This document shows, piece after piece, positions 20,371-31,009 of a DNA stretch of 64,000 bases (position 1 is its first letter; every line of letters starts with the position of its first letter). The DNA comes from Trichomonas tenax (lineage: Eukaryota; Parabasalia; Trichomonadida; Trichomonadidae), in contig JALKBU010000147.1 of the NCBI GenBank assembly GCA_023091735.1, forward strand, positions 1 through 64,000, given 5' to 3'. A model generated the notes under the pieces. It did no database searches and was not told where the DNA came from. It worked only from the letters and a program-made list of their open reading frames with translations. The position numbers and the translations under genes were made by a program.

Positions 20371-21751
20371 GAATAGTCAATTTTTGGGCAGAAAAACAGA
20401 AAAAAGGCAAGCTTAAGCTCATCAATAAAAACATATTTTTAATGCATGCAAGCACCAATAACGGCCAGGAAGAAGGATATATCAAACGGTCGCTTCAAAT
20501 CATTTTCCCGCCATTGCAGCACCGAAAACCATATGATACTCGCAAAAAATAACCTTATCGATTTTTGATGATTCTTGTGGGGTTTTCGGTGTTTGTATTT
20601 CTAATTACTACAGTTTATATAATTCGTTACAATAGCATGTCATCGTTTATCAATAGCCGAGATGCAATTCTGAATTCAACATTTGACAACATTTCCTCAT
20701 AAAAAGCAATAATAGCATTTAATATCAGACCCTATGCAATCATAATTAGCCGATTGTAATGTATATTTCTTGATAAAAAAATAAAATATAATATTGTTTC
20801 ACTCAATACCCTAATTCATCATTACCATAAATTATCTATATTATGGTAGATCAATGATTCATGGTATGCATGATTTCAAAAATCAGAAAATATTGTTTTA
20901 AAAAATATAATACAGTAAACTAGAGATTAGTGCGTTTGCACAATATTTAACTCTCACTAGTTCTATGTTGTTTTGTATCTGTTTACTCGAAGACAAAATG
21001 AAATAATGACGAAAAAATCAAATTTTGGTATTTATATGAAATTTGAGAATATAATACTATTATTCTGTTGAAATAAAACTTAATTAATTTTTTTATATTT
21101 TAGATATATTTAAATTCTTCATAATTTGTATTATTCTAACATCATGTATTTTGTACATGAATATATCAAATTAAGATCACCGGTATTGTGATTATCTTAT
21201 TCATGCTAGTTCTTGATAAGAATTTAATTCCGGTTTTTTTAAAACTGACTAAAAAGTGCTAACACTAAGTTCATTAGCATCCAAAGAAGAAATGAGAAAC
21301 AAACAATTTAATAAAAAAGAAAAAGAAAATTTTTCGAAACTGAAAAATTCTTGAAAAATATTCCAAAAATGCAAAATTGGCGAATTCCCTACATTTCAAG
21401 CAAAAAACAACACAGCTATATTGCTTATAATAGCTAGATATTTTACTATATTATCCTCTTTATTTCCAGTTAAAAGTCAATAACGGAAAATTAACCTTAA
21501 AGGAAATTGAGAGGATATCATATCGTTTTCAGTGCACTCTAAGACAAATCTAAATTTTTTTTTGTTAGAAAAATAATTTTTAATAAGAAAACCGTTTTTC
21601 AAAATTCGAGATTTATACTTTGCTTACTAAATAGATTATAGTAAATTAAATTTTTGGTCCACTTTTTGAGAGGAAATTGAGAGAGTTTCGTTGGAGCTCA
21701 CAAACTATCACCGTAGAAAATTTTTTTTGGCAGATCGAAACTTTTAATTAA

Positions 21752-22537
21752 ATGGAGCTTCACGTTCGGGTTGTAGAGGCCCAAGACATCCCGAAGATGG
21801 ACTTTTTCGGCAAGGCAGACCCGTACTGCATTCTTCAAATGTCTTCTTCGTCCGATTCCAGGAAAACTAAAGTTTGTTCAAATACGTATACACCTGTCTG
21901 GAACGAAGAGTTCCACTTTCCTGTCTCAAATCAAGCACGAGACTCGCTTCATATACTAATGAAGGATAGGGATCGCGGCATGGCTGATGACCCTATCTCT
22001 AAAATTGCAATTCCGATTTCTTCTTTACAAATTGGCAACGTACTGGACAGATGGTATAGCATGAACCCAATAAAGGGAGTTAAAAAAGGTGGTAGGCTAA
22101 GGCTTGTTCTACATTTGGCGCAGAAAGGTTTGCCTGCATTCCAGCTTTCGCATAATGCTATGATGCCAAACTCAATGCTACCGCCGCCGCAGATGGGAGC
22201 TCCAATGATGCCGCCCCCAATGCAGAGCGGATACATGCCATACAATCAATATCAGCAAAACTGGGGACCTCAGCCTCCAATGAATCAGCAATATCAGCCA
22301 CCAATGAATCAACAATATCAACCACCACCGATGTCGCAGCAATATCAACAATACCCACCGCCACCTATGATGGGGCAGCCCTACTCGCAGTATTCTCAGC
22401 CGCCGCCGATGTCACAGCAATACCAGCAGTATCCCCAGCCGCCAATGATGGGACAGCAATACCAACAATATCCACCACCTCCAATGATGGGTCAGCAATA
22501 CCAACAATACCCTTCTCAGTATCAATATCCTCGCTGA
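21752..22537 (+). CDS. C2-domain protein with Pro/Gln/Tyr-rich tail
   Basis: 261 residues, ATG at 21752. Residues 1-125 form a C2 domain: MELHVRVVEAQDIPKMD, FFGKADPYC, TPVWNEEFHFPV, and a loop with DRDRGMADD that supplies acidic calcium ligands. Residues 140-261 are a tandem low-complexity tail of QYQPPMNQ and QQYPPPPMMGQ units. Such short C2 proteins with Pro-rich tails are a large trichomonad family and probably bind membranes in a calcium-dependent way; the tail may drive self-association or phase separation. The unusually GC-rich tail reflects the Pro/Gln codons. Confidence 0.92.
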   Translation: MELHVRVVEAQDIPKMDFFGKADPYCILQMSSSSDSRKTKVCSNTYTPVWNEEFHFPVSNQARDSLHILMKDRDRGMADDPISKIAIPISSLQIGNVLDRWYSMNPIKGVKKGGRLRLVLHLAQKGLPAFQLSHNAMMPNSMLPPPQMGAPMMPPPMQSGYMPYNQYQQNWGPQPPMNQQYQPPMNQQYQPPPMSQQYQQYPPPPMMGQPYSQYSQPPPMSQQYQQYPQPPMMGQQYQQYPPPPMMGQQYQQYPSQYQYPR

Positions 22538-23100
22538 TGTGGTAATTTTACATGTAATGTTTTTTTATTATGTACTAAATCTTTGTTATTTATTATCTCG
22601 ATAACTAACACAGATTTTTCGCGTTCACGGAATTCGGATTCGTTTTGGTTTATGTACCGATTTTATTAAGAAAAAATCCAAAATATTTAATTCAAAACTG
22701 GAGAAAAAACGCAAACAAAATGGCGGATAATCGAGTGAATAATATATTTCCTATCGTATATGCTCAAAGTTCTCTCAATTGCAGGAGCTGGAAAGCCTTA
22801 GTACGATCAAATACGAATTATCTTGTGCTACTTTCACAACTAGTCCTCATCACATTACATATAGCATTCTATGAAAGGAATATGAGGCTATTTTTAATTC
22901 GATAATGCCAATATAGTGATTATGGATCAAGATATATTTAATACTGCGCAAGATGGACAATATCTATATAGTTATACTATGTTCGAGGAGTACATTAAGA
23001 ATTTATTTGTCTATTAGTTTAAATTCACTTTTATTTTTTGAGTTGATGATAAGAATGTGTTTATGACACGTAAATTCAATGTAAATGTCAAAAATTTTCG
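22538..23100. other. Intergenic, no gene seen
   Basis: 563 bp between the C2 and Rpn10 genes. A frame at 22645-22905 opens only with TTG and has no recognisable content. A TGACACGTAAA variant of the intergenic motif lies at 23064-23074 and TCAAA at 23088-23092, both just upstream of the Rpn10 ATG. Confidence 0.5.
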
Positions 23101-23790
23101 ATGAGTTACAGCGAAGCGATAATTTTTCTCATTGATAACTCAGACACATCAATAAACGGCGATTTTGAGCCTTCAAGACTTGATGCGCAGAAGCTCACTG
23201 TTCAAAGACTCGCAAATTTCAATCTTCGTCAATCTCCGCAAACAGAAATCGCTGTTGGATCAATTGGCTCTGAATGCTTCGGTATTCAGATGTCATTGAT
23301 GAACACAACAGCGAAACTTACACGAACATTTGAAAACATCGTGCCTGGAGGCAAAGCTCTTGTATTTAAAGGACTTTTATGTGCGATATTGGCGTTGAAA
23401 TACGCTAAAAAAGATATTCCACAGAAAAGGATCGTTTTATTTTTAGGTTCTCGCAATGATTTAACTCTTGAAGACGCAAAAACTATATTTAACAGGGCAA
23501 ATCTCGATAATATTCTTATTGATATCGTCGCTTTTGGCACAGAAGTTGATAATTTACACATTTTAGAGACAATTACAAGAACAACATTTAATGAATCTTA
23601 TTATATTCGCATAAGAAACAACAGACACATATTAAGTGACTCCGTTCTATCGTCTCCACTTGGTCCTGGACAAGTACAATATTCACCTGATGAGATTAAT
23701 GAAGATGATGAATTAGCATATGCAATTAAGGCATCAATGGAAGACGCTGAAAACATGGAGTTGTACGCGAACAATGATGAAATCATATGA
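23101..23790 (+). CDS. RPN10: 26S proteasome ubiquitin receptor Rpn10
   Basis: 229 residues. Residues 1-190 are the VWA domain: AIIFLIDNSDTSINGDFEPS matches the Rpn10 start (VIDNSE-GDF), followed by RLDAQKL, an internal KALVFKGLLCAILALKY and KRIVLFLGS. A single ubiquitin-interacting motif sits at about 200-217 (DELAYAIKASMEDA, with the key Ala-x3-Ser). It bridges lid and base of the 19S particle and captures ubiquitin chains. At 229 residues it is close to the short yeast form. The VWA MIDAS-like DNS is present, as in other Rpn10 proteins. Confidence 0.92.
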   Translation: MSYSEAIIFLIDNSDTSINGDFEPSRLDAQKLTVQRLANFNLRQSPQTEIAVGSIGSECFGIQMSLMNTTAKLTRTFENIVPGGKALVFKGLLCAILALKYAKKDIPQKRIVLFLGSRNDLTLEDAKTIFNRANLDNILIDIVAFGTEVDNLHILETITRTTFNESYYIRIRNNRHILSDSVLSSPLGPGQVQYSPDEINEDDELAYAIKASMEDAENMELYANNDEII

Positions 23791-24602
23791 AAGATATTTA
23801 ATTTTTGACCATTTTATTTTTATCTAATATTTCATTACACAACAATTGAAAATTGTTTTAACAAATTGGTAACGGCTTATTTTGTTTTTTTTTGACGAAA
23901 TATTTCATATCAATAAAATTTTTCAAGAATTAAGCCTTCATGCACATTGATTTATTATTAGTGCTCTCAGGTAACCTAATGAGTAGAATTAAAATTGAAT
24001 ACTTTTTGATGATTCAAAATTCATTAATAAATATTATTATATGCTCCATCAAGTTTCTAAAATCAGCTTTGTATTGGTCCCAAAAGTCTATATTTAAATT
24101 AAAACATATTGAATAACTTTCATGAAAAATTCATGAAGGAAGAACTTTTTCCATTCAATTGGGATTACTTAATATTAAGGTTAATAATGAAAAATTCATG
24201 AATGAAGAATTTTTAATTCAATCGTATACAAAGATCAAATGAAACCAAAAACGAAGATAAATATGAACAATGACTGACCCATCTCATATTTCGTTTAATA
24301 GAGACTTCACATGACTTCATTATGAGCCTCAATAAAGAGCAAAATACTCTAAGCAAGAAATTGTTAATGATCACATCAAAGATTTTATTTTTCTCTAATA
24401 ATGTTATGTATTTCAAAGTGAATGTGAGCTTATATTTATGAGTCAACAAAAACAACTCTGCTTTGTCATTAAATTTAGCACATGATATATTGATAATGAT
24501 TTGGGCAGTGATTTTTCCTGTTAGAGAACCCTCAAATATCGAAAATCAATGAAAATATTAAGTTGGTAATCGTGACGATTATTATATTGACATTCATTTT
24601 AA
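23791..24602. other. Intergenic, no gene seen
   Basis: AT-rich spacer of about 800 bp. A reverse frame at 24213-24455 has no coding character. AAAATTCATGAA(T/G)GAAGAA occurs twice, at 24125-24143 and 24189-24207, a small direct repeat. TCATT at 24594-24598 precedes the fossil ATG of the next pseudogene. Confidence 0.5.
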
Positions 24603-25265
24603 ATGAGTGAAAACAATCTATTCAACGACAAATTCGAGTTTCTGATGGACTAATATAGTGAGTACTTAGAGATAGATGCCAAAATAATGAACATGAAACA
24701 TGGAGAAAAATAAATGAGCTTTTAGAAATTTTTGTAAAACATGTTGCAGAAATGAAAAGAGACATTCAAGCTATATACAAATTGATATCAATAGCGTGTG
24801 GAAATAAGTATTATTATAAGCATAGAGGAGATTACTGGGAGCTCTTTGATGGCCTTTATTAAAGGACAAAAATTATTCTGCGTGTTAATTATTACAGTAC
24901 ATTTGAAAAATTGTTCAAAGACAAATATCATATTCCGATTGGAGACCATAAAGTTGCAGCCTTGATAAAAGTTGAAAATCTAACACGTGAGTGTCCATAT
25001 AAAGGTAAAATGGCGAAATGCATTTTTCATGATGATGTTAATGGATTAATTGTGATTATTCAAGAATCATCAACAGATTGGCATTACGGTCTCATTGATT
25101 ATTGCTGTGAATGTGGGTCGATTTTATGTTTCAGATTCTTGAGAAGCATCGGCGAACAATTAAATCAATGTTGTTTAAGCGATAAATTGAAGCAGGTACA
25201 AACATTGATGTTGAAAATAAAGATGGCATCCGTCCAATAATTAAAGCAATTCTTTATGATAGACA
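24603..25265 (+). pseudogene. DUF3447 N-terminal pseudogene joined to an ankyrin piece
   Basis: ATG at 24603 opens MSENNLFNDKFEFLMD, then stops. With a TAA replacing Gln codons and one frame change it continues as HVAEMKRDIQAIYKLISIA, RGDYWELFDGLY (TAA at 24860-24862 where the intact paralog at 26898 has CAA), FKDKYHIPIGD, and CFRFLRSIGEQLNQCCL. At about 25190 it jumps out of frame into an ankyrin repeat (GTNIDVENKDGIRP, KAILYDRQ), skipping most of DUF3447. Several nonsense codons and the internal deletion make it a pseudogene. Confidence 0.85.
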
Positions 25266-25579
25266 AGAGCTGGCTTAAAATGGTCAGAGAACGTGCGGAT
25301 CCAAGAGCAGTAATAATGCTTGTTGGCAATAAGTATGATCGTGAAGAATTGAGAAAAATTCCAACAGAAGATGGAGCAAAATTTGCAAAAAAGGAGAATT
25401 TGATGTTTATTGAAACATCTGCAAAAACAGCAACAAACATCGATGAGGCATTCAAAAGAGTTGTAACAGAAATCCTCAACAGATACAATTCCATTCATGA
25501 AACAGGTTCATCTCCAGAAACTGTTCTGAAGAAGCCAAAGAAAACGAATGGATACCGATATTTTAGTGTTTGCTGCTGA
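25256..25579 (+). pseudogene. C-terminal half of a Rab GTPase
   Basis: A 107-codon frame with ATG at 25256 encodes only the second half of a Rab: LVGNKYDREELRKIPTEDG (G4 motif NKYD), FIETSAKTATNIDEAFKR (G5 motif), then a hypervariable tail ending SVCC (double-Cys prenylation site). The P-loop, switch I and the DTAGQE motif are absent, so it cannot bind nucleotide. It starts immediately after an ankyrin fragment (25204-25265), so the locus is a chimera. The frame itself is intact and could be expressed, but function as a GTPase is excluded. Confidence 0.8.
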
Positions 25580-25639
25580 TTTTATAATAACATACTAAAC
25601 ACTTACATCTTTTTTCATTTAAACTTTGAGGGAATTAAA

Positions 25640-25874
25640 CAATATTGAAGATAAATGTGATGTCGAAAATGAAGATTGCATGCGTCCAAAATTTAAAACG
25701 ATAGGTAAGGATAGACAAGATGAAACTAATTGACATCGGTGCAGATAATTACAAGAAAGAAGCAAAGTGTATTTATGAGTATTTCAAATAGTCGTTCACA
25801 TTCTTTCAATTGGTGTTGACATTGATGAAGATATCGGAATAGCACCGTTGGAATTATATAGATTATTCAAATAA
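25640..25874 (+). pseudogene. Degenerate ankyrin repeats
   Basis: Broken frames read DVENEDCMRP, then KDRQDE, LIDIGADN and, further on, IGVDIDEDIGIAPLELYRLF. The first part is a near repeat of the ankyrin piece at 25204-25265, so similar ankyrin units flank the Rab fragment on both sides. Stops and shifts are present throughout. Confidence 0.6.
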
Positions 25875-26174
25875 CATGAGCAATAGTGTCTAAATAATCA
25901 ATGAAAGCCGAGTTTTGATTAAAATTCTCAAATGATTTATAGTATAAACTGTGACAAAACTGAGTATATCGCAATCATTTAAAAAATTTAAATTAATGAT
26001 CAAAAGTATGTTATTTTGAAGTAATTGATGAATTGTGAATATAAAGCAGCATTTAACTGAATTACGATGAAACAATATCCATAACAGAAATTTTTCTTGG
26101 CAACCGTAGTTTTTTGAAAATTTTGAAATAAAAAAAGCATTGAGTGGAAAATCAGACAGTTTTTCATTTCATTT

Positions 26175-26749
26175 ATGGTGAGGAAGGAAGCTTCTGACAT
26201 CCATATTAATATTATCAAATGCATTATGAAAAGATTCGTATTCTATAGAACACCAACTAGCGGTGGTAATTGCTTTTCAAAGTCAATGCTTGTTGATGAA
26301 AAGCATGTCGAGGTAATGCTTTGGGGTACTGGTTGCCAAGAAAGGTTTAGAACATCTGCAAATCTCTTCTATCATCATGCTGTAATGTTGTGTTATGAGA
26401 TCACAGCTATTTCAACATTTGAAAATCTCAATTATTGGCTCCAAGAAGCGAAGGATTGTGTAAATCCAGGAACACCATTAATTCTTGTTAGTAATAAGTA
26501 TGCTCGTGAAGATTTGAGAGCAATTCCAACAGAAGATGGTGCAAATTTCGCAAAAAAAAGGAGAATTTGATGTTTATTGAAGCTTCATCAAAAACAGCAA
26601 CAAACATTGATGAGGCATTCAAAAGATACAATTTCTCTGAAATATACAAACTTGATGTACGTGCTACTGAATTTATAATAAGAAACAAAAAATATTATTT
26701 TTTCAACTATATAAATGAAGTAGTGGTTTTTAAGGTGCAACTAACATGA
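26175..26749 (+). pseudogene. Rab GTPase pseudogene
   Basis: ATG at 26175. The P-loop is destroyed (YRTPTSGGNCFSKS), and WDTAGQERF is changed to LWGTGCQERF. The middle is Rab-like (SANLFYHHAVMLCYEITA, STFENLNYWLQEAK, LVSNKYAREDLRAIPTEDG). At 26552-26559 a run of eight A replaces the six A of the 25256 copy, shifting the frame; the product continues in another frame as FIEASSKTATNIDEAFKR. The tail no longer ends in Cys. This and the 25256 copy are closely related and distinct from the intact Rab at 7177. Confidence 0.85.
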
Positions 26750-26892
26750 GATGTAAACTATTCAAAATTGGGTTGAAAAACCGCATTACATTTTCAACTA
26801 TGTTCACTCGAAAAGTCATAATACTAATAAATAGTTATTACAACATTTTTACTATACTAGTACTGTTAAGGTTTTCTAAAAATGCCATGCAT

Positions 26893-26897
26893 TCATA
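26893..26897 (+). promoter_or_regulatory. Initiator (Inr) match TCATA
   Basis: TCATA with +1 at 26895, three bases before the ATG at 26898. This fits a trichomonad Inr with a minimal leader. Confidence 0.45.
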
Positions 26898-28947
26898 ATG
26901 ACTTTAGTGAAACATGTTGAAGAAAAGAAAAGAGAAATTCAAGTAATATACAAATTAATATCAATAGCAGCCGCACCACGTGCAAAGCTCTGGAGAGATT
27001 ACTGGGAGTTTTTTGATGGCCTTTATCAAAGGACAAAAATTATTCCATTAATCAATATGTTCTTTACTTATGCGAGTTTATTTAAAAACAAATATAATAT
27101 TTCAATTAAAGGAAATAAGTACTATTCTTTTTACTATGATTATAATAGCAGAGTCTATCAACAAAAGTCTCTTGAAATTGCAGAAAACGATGAAAGGCTA
27201 ACACTATCTTTTGATCATCCAATTCATGAATGCATTTATTATGATGATGTTTATAGATTAATTGATAAAATCAGAAAATCAAATGACTTTGATTTATCAT
27301 CAACAGATCCATATAACAACCTCATTAGACTATGCTGTGAATATGGTTCAACATCATGTTTTAGATTCTTAAGAAGCATTGGTAAGCAATTAAATGAGTA
27401 TTGTTTGAAATTGAGTCTTCAGGGAGGATGCAATGAAATCATTGAAGAATGTTTAAAAACAATTAAGCCAACGAAAGACGAAATGAAGTTAGCACTCAGA
27501 ATGCATAACTTTGATTATGTGATGAGATTTCATGAAATTTATCGTTTGGATATTCCTACAATTGGAAATCTTAGTTTTAATCTAAGGACACTTTTTTATT
27601 TTATTTCATCTACATCTGATATTTGCGAATGGCATATAAAATGTGTAGAATTTGGAATTCCTTGTTTTATTGATGATTTCGCAATATATTATAATAATCA
27701 ACTAGATCAAAAAGTGACAACACCTCTCGATGTAGCAGTGTATCATAATTATAAGCTCATGGTATCAAAACTTTTTCAATTAAACCCCAATTATTATAAG
27801 TTTTCAAAACATGGAAATGTTGTATCTTTCGCATTGCAATTAGGGAATGAAGAAATGGGATTATTTCTGGTTGATTTAATTAAAGACATTAATCAAATTT
27901 GCCCTCAAAATAAATTTAATTCTCCTCTTGTTGAAGCAATCACAAATCATCAAAACAAAATTGCAGTTAAATTAATAGATATGGGTGCGGACCTTGAAAT
28001 ATCAAACTCATATTATCAGACACCTCTTTTTGCTGTAATTAAATATGGAAATTTAGAAATTGCCAAATTGTTAATAGATTTAGGTGCAAAAAGTAATAGA
28101 AATGTTAAATGCAATTCAACTCCTTTAATTGAAGTATGCGAGAAAGGTTATAGTGAAATAGCATTTCTACTGATTGAACATGGAGCAAATATGGATGCAA
28201 AAGATATTAAAGGAGATTCTCCTTTATTAGCATCAATTCAAAAGGAGTACAACAATATTGCAGATAAATTGATTGAAATAGGTGCTGACATTGAAAAATG
28301 GAACAATTTGGGTGAGAATGCTCTAATCAAAGCTATTCAAAATTACCCACAAGATTTAGCTATAAGATTGCTTAACTTTGGTATAAATGTCCGTCCAGAT
28401 TCAAATGAAAATCCACTGCATGAAGCAGTTAAAGCAGGAACGAATGAAGTTGTTTATGAACTTATTAATCGAGGTTTTAGTATTTAAAAAGATGGATGAA
28501 TACCTGTTTTCGTTGAAGCATGTGTTTATGGGAATTCAGAAATCGTCGAAAAATTAATAATGTATGGAATGGATCCTCATACATTTAAAATTTAAAAATG
28601 GTGAATCTCCTCTGGAAAATGCCATATTTAATAATCATCCAAATGTGATCAAAGTTTTGATCGAATATGGAGTTAGCATTGAATCAAGGTATGAAGGTGA
28701 GAAAACACCACTGATATTGGCAGCATATCATAATCGGAGAGCATCGATTAAAATGTTTGTAGATCTTGGCGCTAATCTTGAAGCAAGGGATGATACAAGA
28801 AGAACTGCTTATATGCATGCATGTGAGCATTTGGCTGATTTAAATGAATATTTAGCATCATTAGGTGCCAAACCAGTAATTCACAAATTTCTTTTGTTTT
28901 GGAAAATTTATGATCGCGTTAGAGGACTTCTTTGTTGTGGATTATAA
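26898..28947 (+). pseudogene. DUF3447/ankyrin protein with C-terminal lesions
   Basis: The first 529 codons (26898-28487) are intact: a helical N-terminus (VEEKKREIQVIYKLISIA), DUF3447 at about 60-240 (GSTSCFRFLRSIGKQL, LQGGCNEIIEECLKTI, ALRMHNFDYVMRF), then ankyrin repeats (TPLDVAVYHN, SPLVEAITNHQNKIAVKLID, TPLIEVCEKG). Beyond the TAA at 28485-28487 the same frame continues the ankyrin array (IPVFVEACVYGNSEIVEKLI) past a second stop (TGA) and a third, then a frameshift near 28585 leads to SPLENAIFNNHPNVIKVLIE and two more repeats, ending at 28947. The intact part could still make a truncated ankyrin protein. Family function is unknown. Confidence 0.85.
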
Positions 28948-29366
28948 AATAAGCTCTTTGTGATGTGTTTAGCATTATTCCTTAAAATGAAGAACATTTC
29001 ATCAATATATTGTTAATCAAAATTGTTTTTCTTTGTTTATGAACTTATTTTATATTGCCACATCAGACACATTAAAGTTTGTATGGTTTTGTATCAAATA
29101 AAGAACATTATCTCAAATAGAACTCATATAATATTTGATAATGTTTTTAATTAATAATATAATGGTCATAATAGCTCAGTCCTACTGCAGAATACATGCA
29201 ATCAGGAATTAGTTACATATTATAAAAAAAAAGTAACAAGATCCAAATTATATAGAAAAAAAATTTATGTGATCGGTAGCATTATTATGCATTCGATGAG
29301 TAGTGAATTTGAGATTTGAAAGATTCTTTATATTTACAAGATTAATATATCAAAAATTAAAATGTG
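28948..29366. other. Intergenic, no gene seen
   Basis: 419 bp between converging genes; AT-rich, no coding trace or structured repeat noticed. Confidence 0.55.
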
Positions 29367-29711
29367 TTATTTTTTGAACAAAGGTGGGAAGAATCCGGTG
29401 AACGCTGGAGCCTTTCCGTATACAATCATTGAATATCTGAAAATGACCATTCCAAAGAAAATTGTTGGAGTTAGACGAACAACGAATGATGGATTTGCAT
29501 TGATCACGTAAGTAATAGAGAAGAAAAGAGCAAACCACATGAATATTGGATCGAAGTTCATCAAAACAGCTGTTAAAGCCATTAACATTGTCGTGAATTG
29601 ATTTGGAGGCTGAATATTAGATAGCCTGTGCTTGAGTGACTCGGCGGACTTAACGTCGGCTTTCAATTCCTGTCTTTTCTTTGGAATTTCAAATTGTCTG
29701 ATTTCTTCCAT
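29367..29711 (-). CDS. Asterix-like (PAT complex) ER membrane protein
   Basis: 114 residues, ATG at 29709-29711. A charged cytosolic N-terminus (KKRQELKADVKSAESLKHRL) is followed by NIQPPNQFTTMLMALTAVLM, a second hydrophobic segment (FMWFALFFSITYVINANPSF) and a third (IFFGMVIFRYSMIVYG). Size and three-TM layout with a short polar strip between TM2 and TM3 fit Asterix (WDR83OS), the PAT-complex subunit that shields multipass proteins during ER insertion. Sequence identity is low, so other small ER proteins remain possible. It is divergent from GET4 across a motif-rich spacer. Confidence 0.55.
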   Translation of the reverse strand: MEEIRQFEIPKKRQELKADVKSAESLKHRLSNIQPPNQFTTMLMALTAVLMNFDPIFMWFALFFSITYVINANPSFVVRLTPTIFFGMVIFRYSMIVYGKAPAFTGFFPPLFKK

Positions 29712-30094
29712 AAAAATTTTGAATTTTACATGTCGAAAACATGCAATTTGATAACATTACAAATCAATTGTATTAATTTACATGTCGTTTGTCTAATTAT
29801 TTGACAAAAATATGTTTACATGAGGAAAATCATTTAATTGATTTTACATAACAAAATTTGTTTTACGTGGCATAAATCAAAATTTGACAAAGATACAATT
29901 GGTAGTTTACGGAACATATATTTGTCAAAAAATATGGCAAAAATCCTAAATTGATAAAATTACAAGGCAAATTTGATAATTTACTTGTCATTTTCTCCGA
30001 AATTGTTGATTTTACATGTCAGGAAATTATTTAAGAGATTTATGTGTTAGATTTAGAGATTATTTGACAACTACGATTATTTTGTAAACTTTAA
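29712..30094. promoter_or_regulatory. Divergent promoter with repeated TTTACATGTC / TTTGACA half-sites
   Basis: This spacer separates the Asterix-like gene and GET4. It contains TTTACATGTC at 29725-29734 and 29777-29786, TTTACATGTCA at 30011-30021, and many single TTGACA or TTGTC half-sites (for example near 29802, 29888, 29930, 30063). The exact role is unknown; the same motif recurs upstream of other genes in this window. Confidence 0.5.
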
Positions 30095-31009
30095 ATGGAA
30101 TCCGTGTTTAAGATCGCCGAGAGTGGAAATGGATACCTCGCCGTAGAGCGCAGTTCCTTTGTCCTCAGAAAGCTGAAGAAGGAAAACAAAATCGATGAGG
30201 CAATGAAATTTCTGATGGATTTGGCCAATAAACTTGGCGACGTCAACCAGTGGCCAGCTGCCACGGTTTCCGCACTTAGAGCTGTAGATCTCTTCCCTCC
30301 CGACGCGACAACAATCAGAGTCGTTATCAAAAATTCTTTCATCAAATTTATCGAGCGTGCAACAGTTGATGCAGCCACTGTCGAATTCTTTACATACGTT
30401 AGCAAAGTTTCTGCAATTATTGGAGATAGAAATCATCTTTTCTTCAAGAAGAAATTCGAACTCGCAATCGGAGCCCATCAGCATGCAAACGCACACGCAT
30501 TCGCATTTACAGAACTCATGAGAGAGGTTACATCAGAGGAACCAGAAATAGACATCGAAGAAATTTTCAGAACTGTAATTCTTTCCCAGTGGGAATGGAT
30601 TACTTCTCTCCCTGATGAAGACAAAGAATTCACAGGACAGTACATTATGGCACGCCTCTTTATCTCAATTCTTTCACTTCCTGCTCGTGGAATTGAATTA
30701 ACACAGAAATACTATCAGACGATTAAAGAAACAAAGCCAGAACCAATCCCGTCTACATTCTTCGATCAGCCGCTCTTCCACTTCACTGCGCTTCTTCTCG
30801 ATGCATGCATCAGACATTCTGCTGATGCTCTCGTCCAGTTAGAGCAGATGTACAAGCCTCTACTGGAGAAGGATGGAGAGTTCGCAAAGTGGATATTGTG
30901 CTGCAAGACAATTCATTGCTCTGCACAGCAGAATAACGCTGGAAATAACAATTTCGGAAATCTTTTCCAAAATGTTTTCAGAATGTTCCAACCACAACCG
31001 CAGAACTAA
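30095..31009 (+). CDS. GET4: Get4/TRC35 homolog
   Basis: 304 residues, ATG at 30095. All-alpha solenoid with helix pairs typical of Get4: a conserved N-terminal helix set (LRKLKKENKIDEAMKFLMDL), the middle HQHANAHAFAFTELM, and the diagnostic C-terminal PLFHFTALLLDACIRHSADA followed by YKPLLEKDGEFAKWI. The last 25 residues are Asn/Gln-rich. Get4 scaffolds Get5 and hands tail-anchored proteins from Sgt2 to Get3 for ER insertion. It converges on RUVBL2 (243 bp gap). Confidence 0.88.
   Translation: MESVFKIAESGNGYLAVERSSFVLRKLKKENKIDEAMKFLMDLANKLGDVNQWPAATVSALRAVDLFPPDATTIRVVIKNSFIKFIERATVDAATVEFFTYVSKVSAIIGDRNHLFFKKKFELAIGAHQHANAHAFAFTELMREVTSEEPEIDIEEIFRTVILSQWEWITSLPDEDKEFTGQYIMARLFISILSLPARGIELTQKYYQTIKETKPEPIPSTFFDQPLFHFTALLLDACIRHSADALVQLEQMYKPLLEKDGEFAKWILCCKTIHCSAQQNNAGNNNFGNLFQNVFRMFQPQPQN

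Larger units (their letters stand above)
18611..21751. other. 3.1 kb gene-poor tract
   Basis: No intact gene seen on either strand. Contents: a coding fossil at 18927-19100, a poly-T/TTTG microsatellite at 20322-20370, and otherwise AT-rich sequence with many stops. The last 300 bases are the upstream region of the C2-domain gene; a TCACA at 21698-21702 would give a 51-nt leader, which is long for this group. Confidence 0.6.

Noticed and set aside
20340..20552. 70-codon frame after the poly-T tract
   Set aside because: Starts in the microsatellite with poly-Phe/Val content; no coding character beyond it.
22604..22613. ACTAACACAG resembling the trichomonad intron branch-point/3' splice motif
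   Set aside because: It is two bases shorter than the known ACTAACACACAG, lies after the stop codon of the C2 gene, and no GTATGT-like 5' splice site lies within the preceding 100 bases.
22645..22905. 86-codon frame between C2 and Rpn10
   Set aside because: TTG start, no recognisable content, typical AT-rich chance frame.
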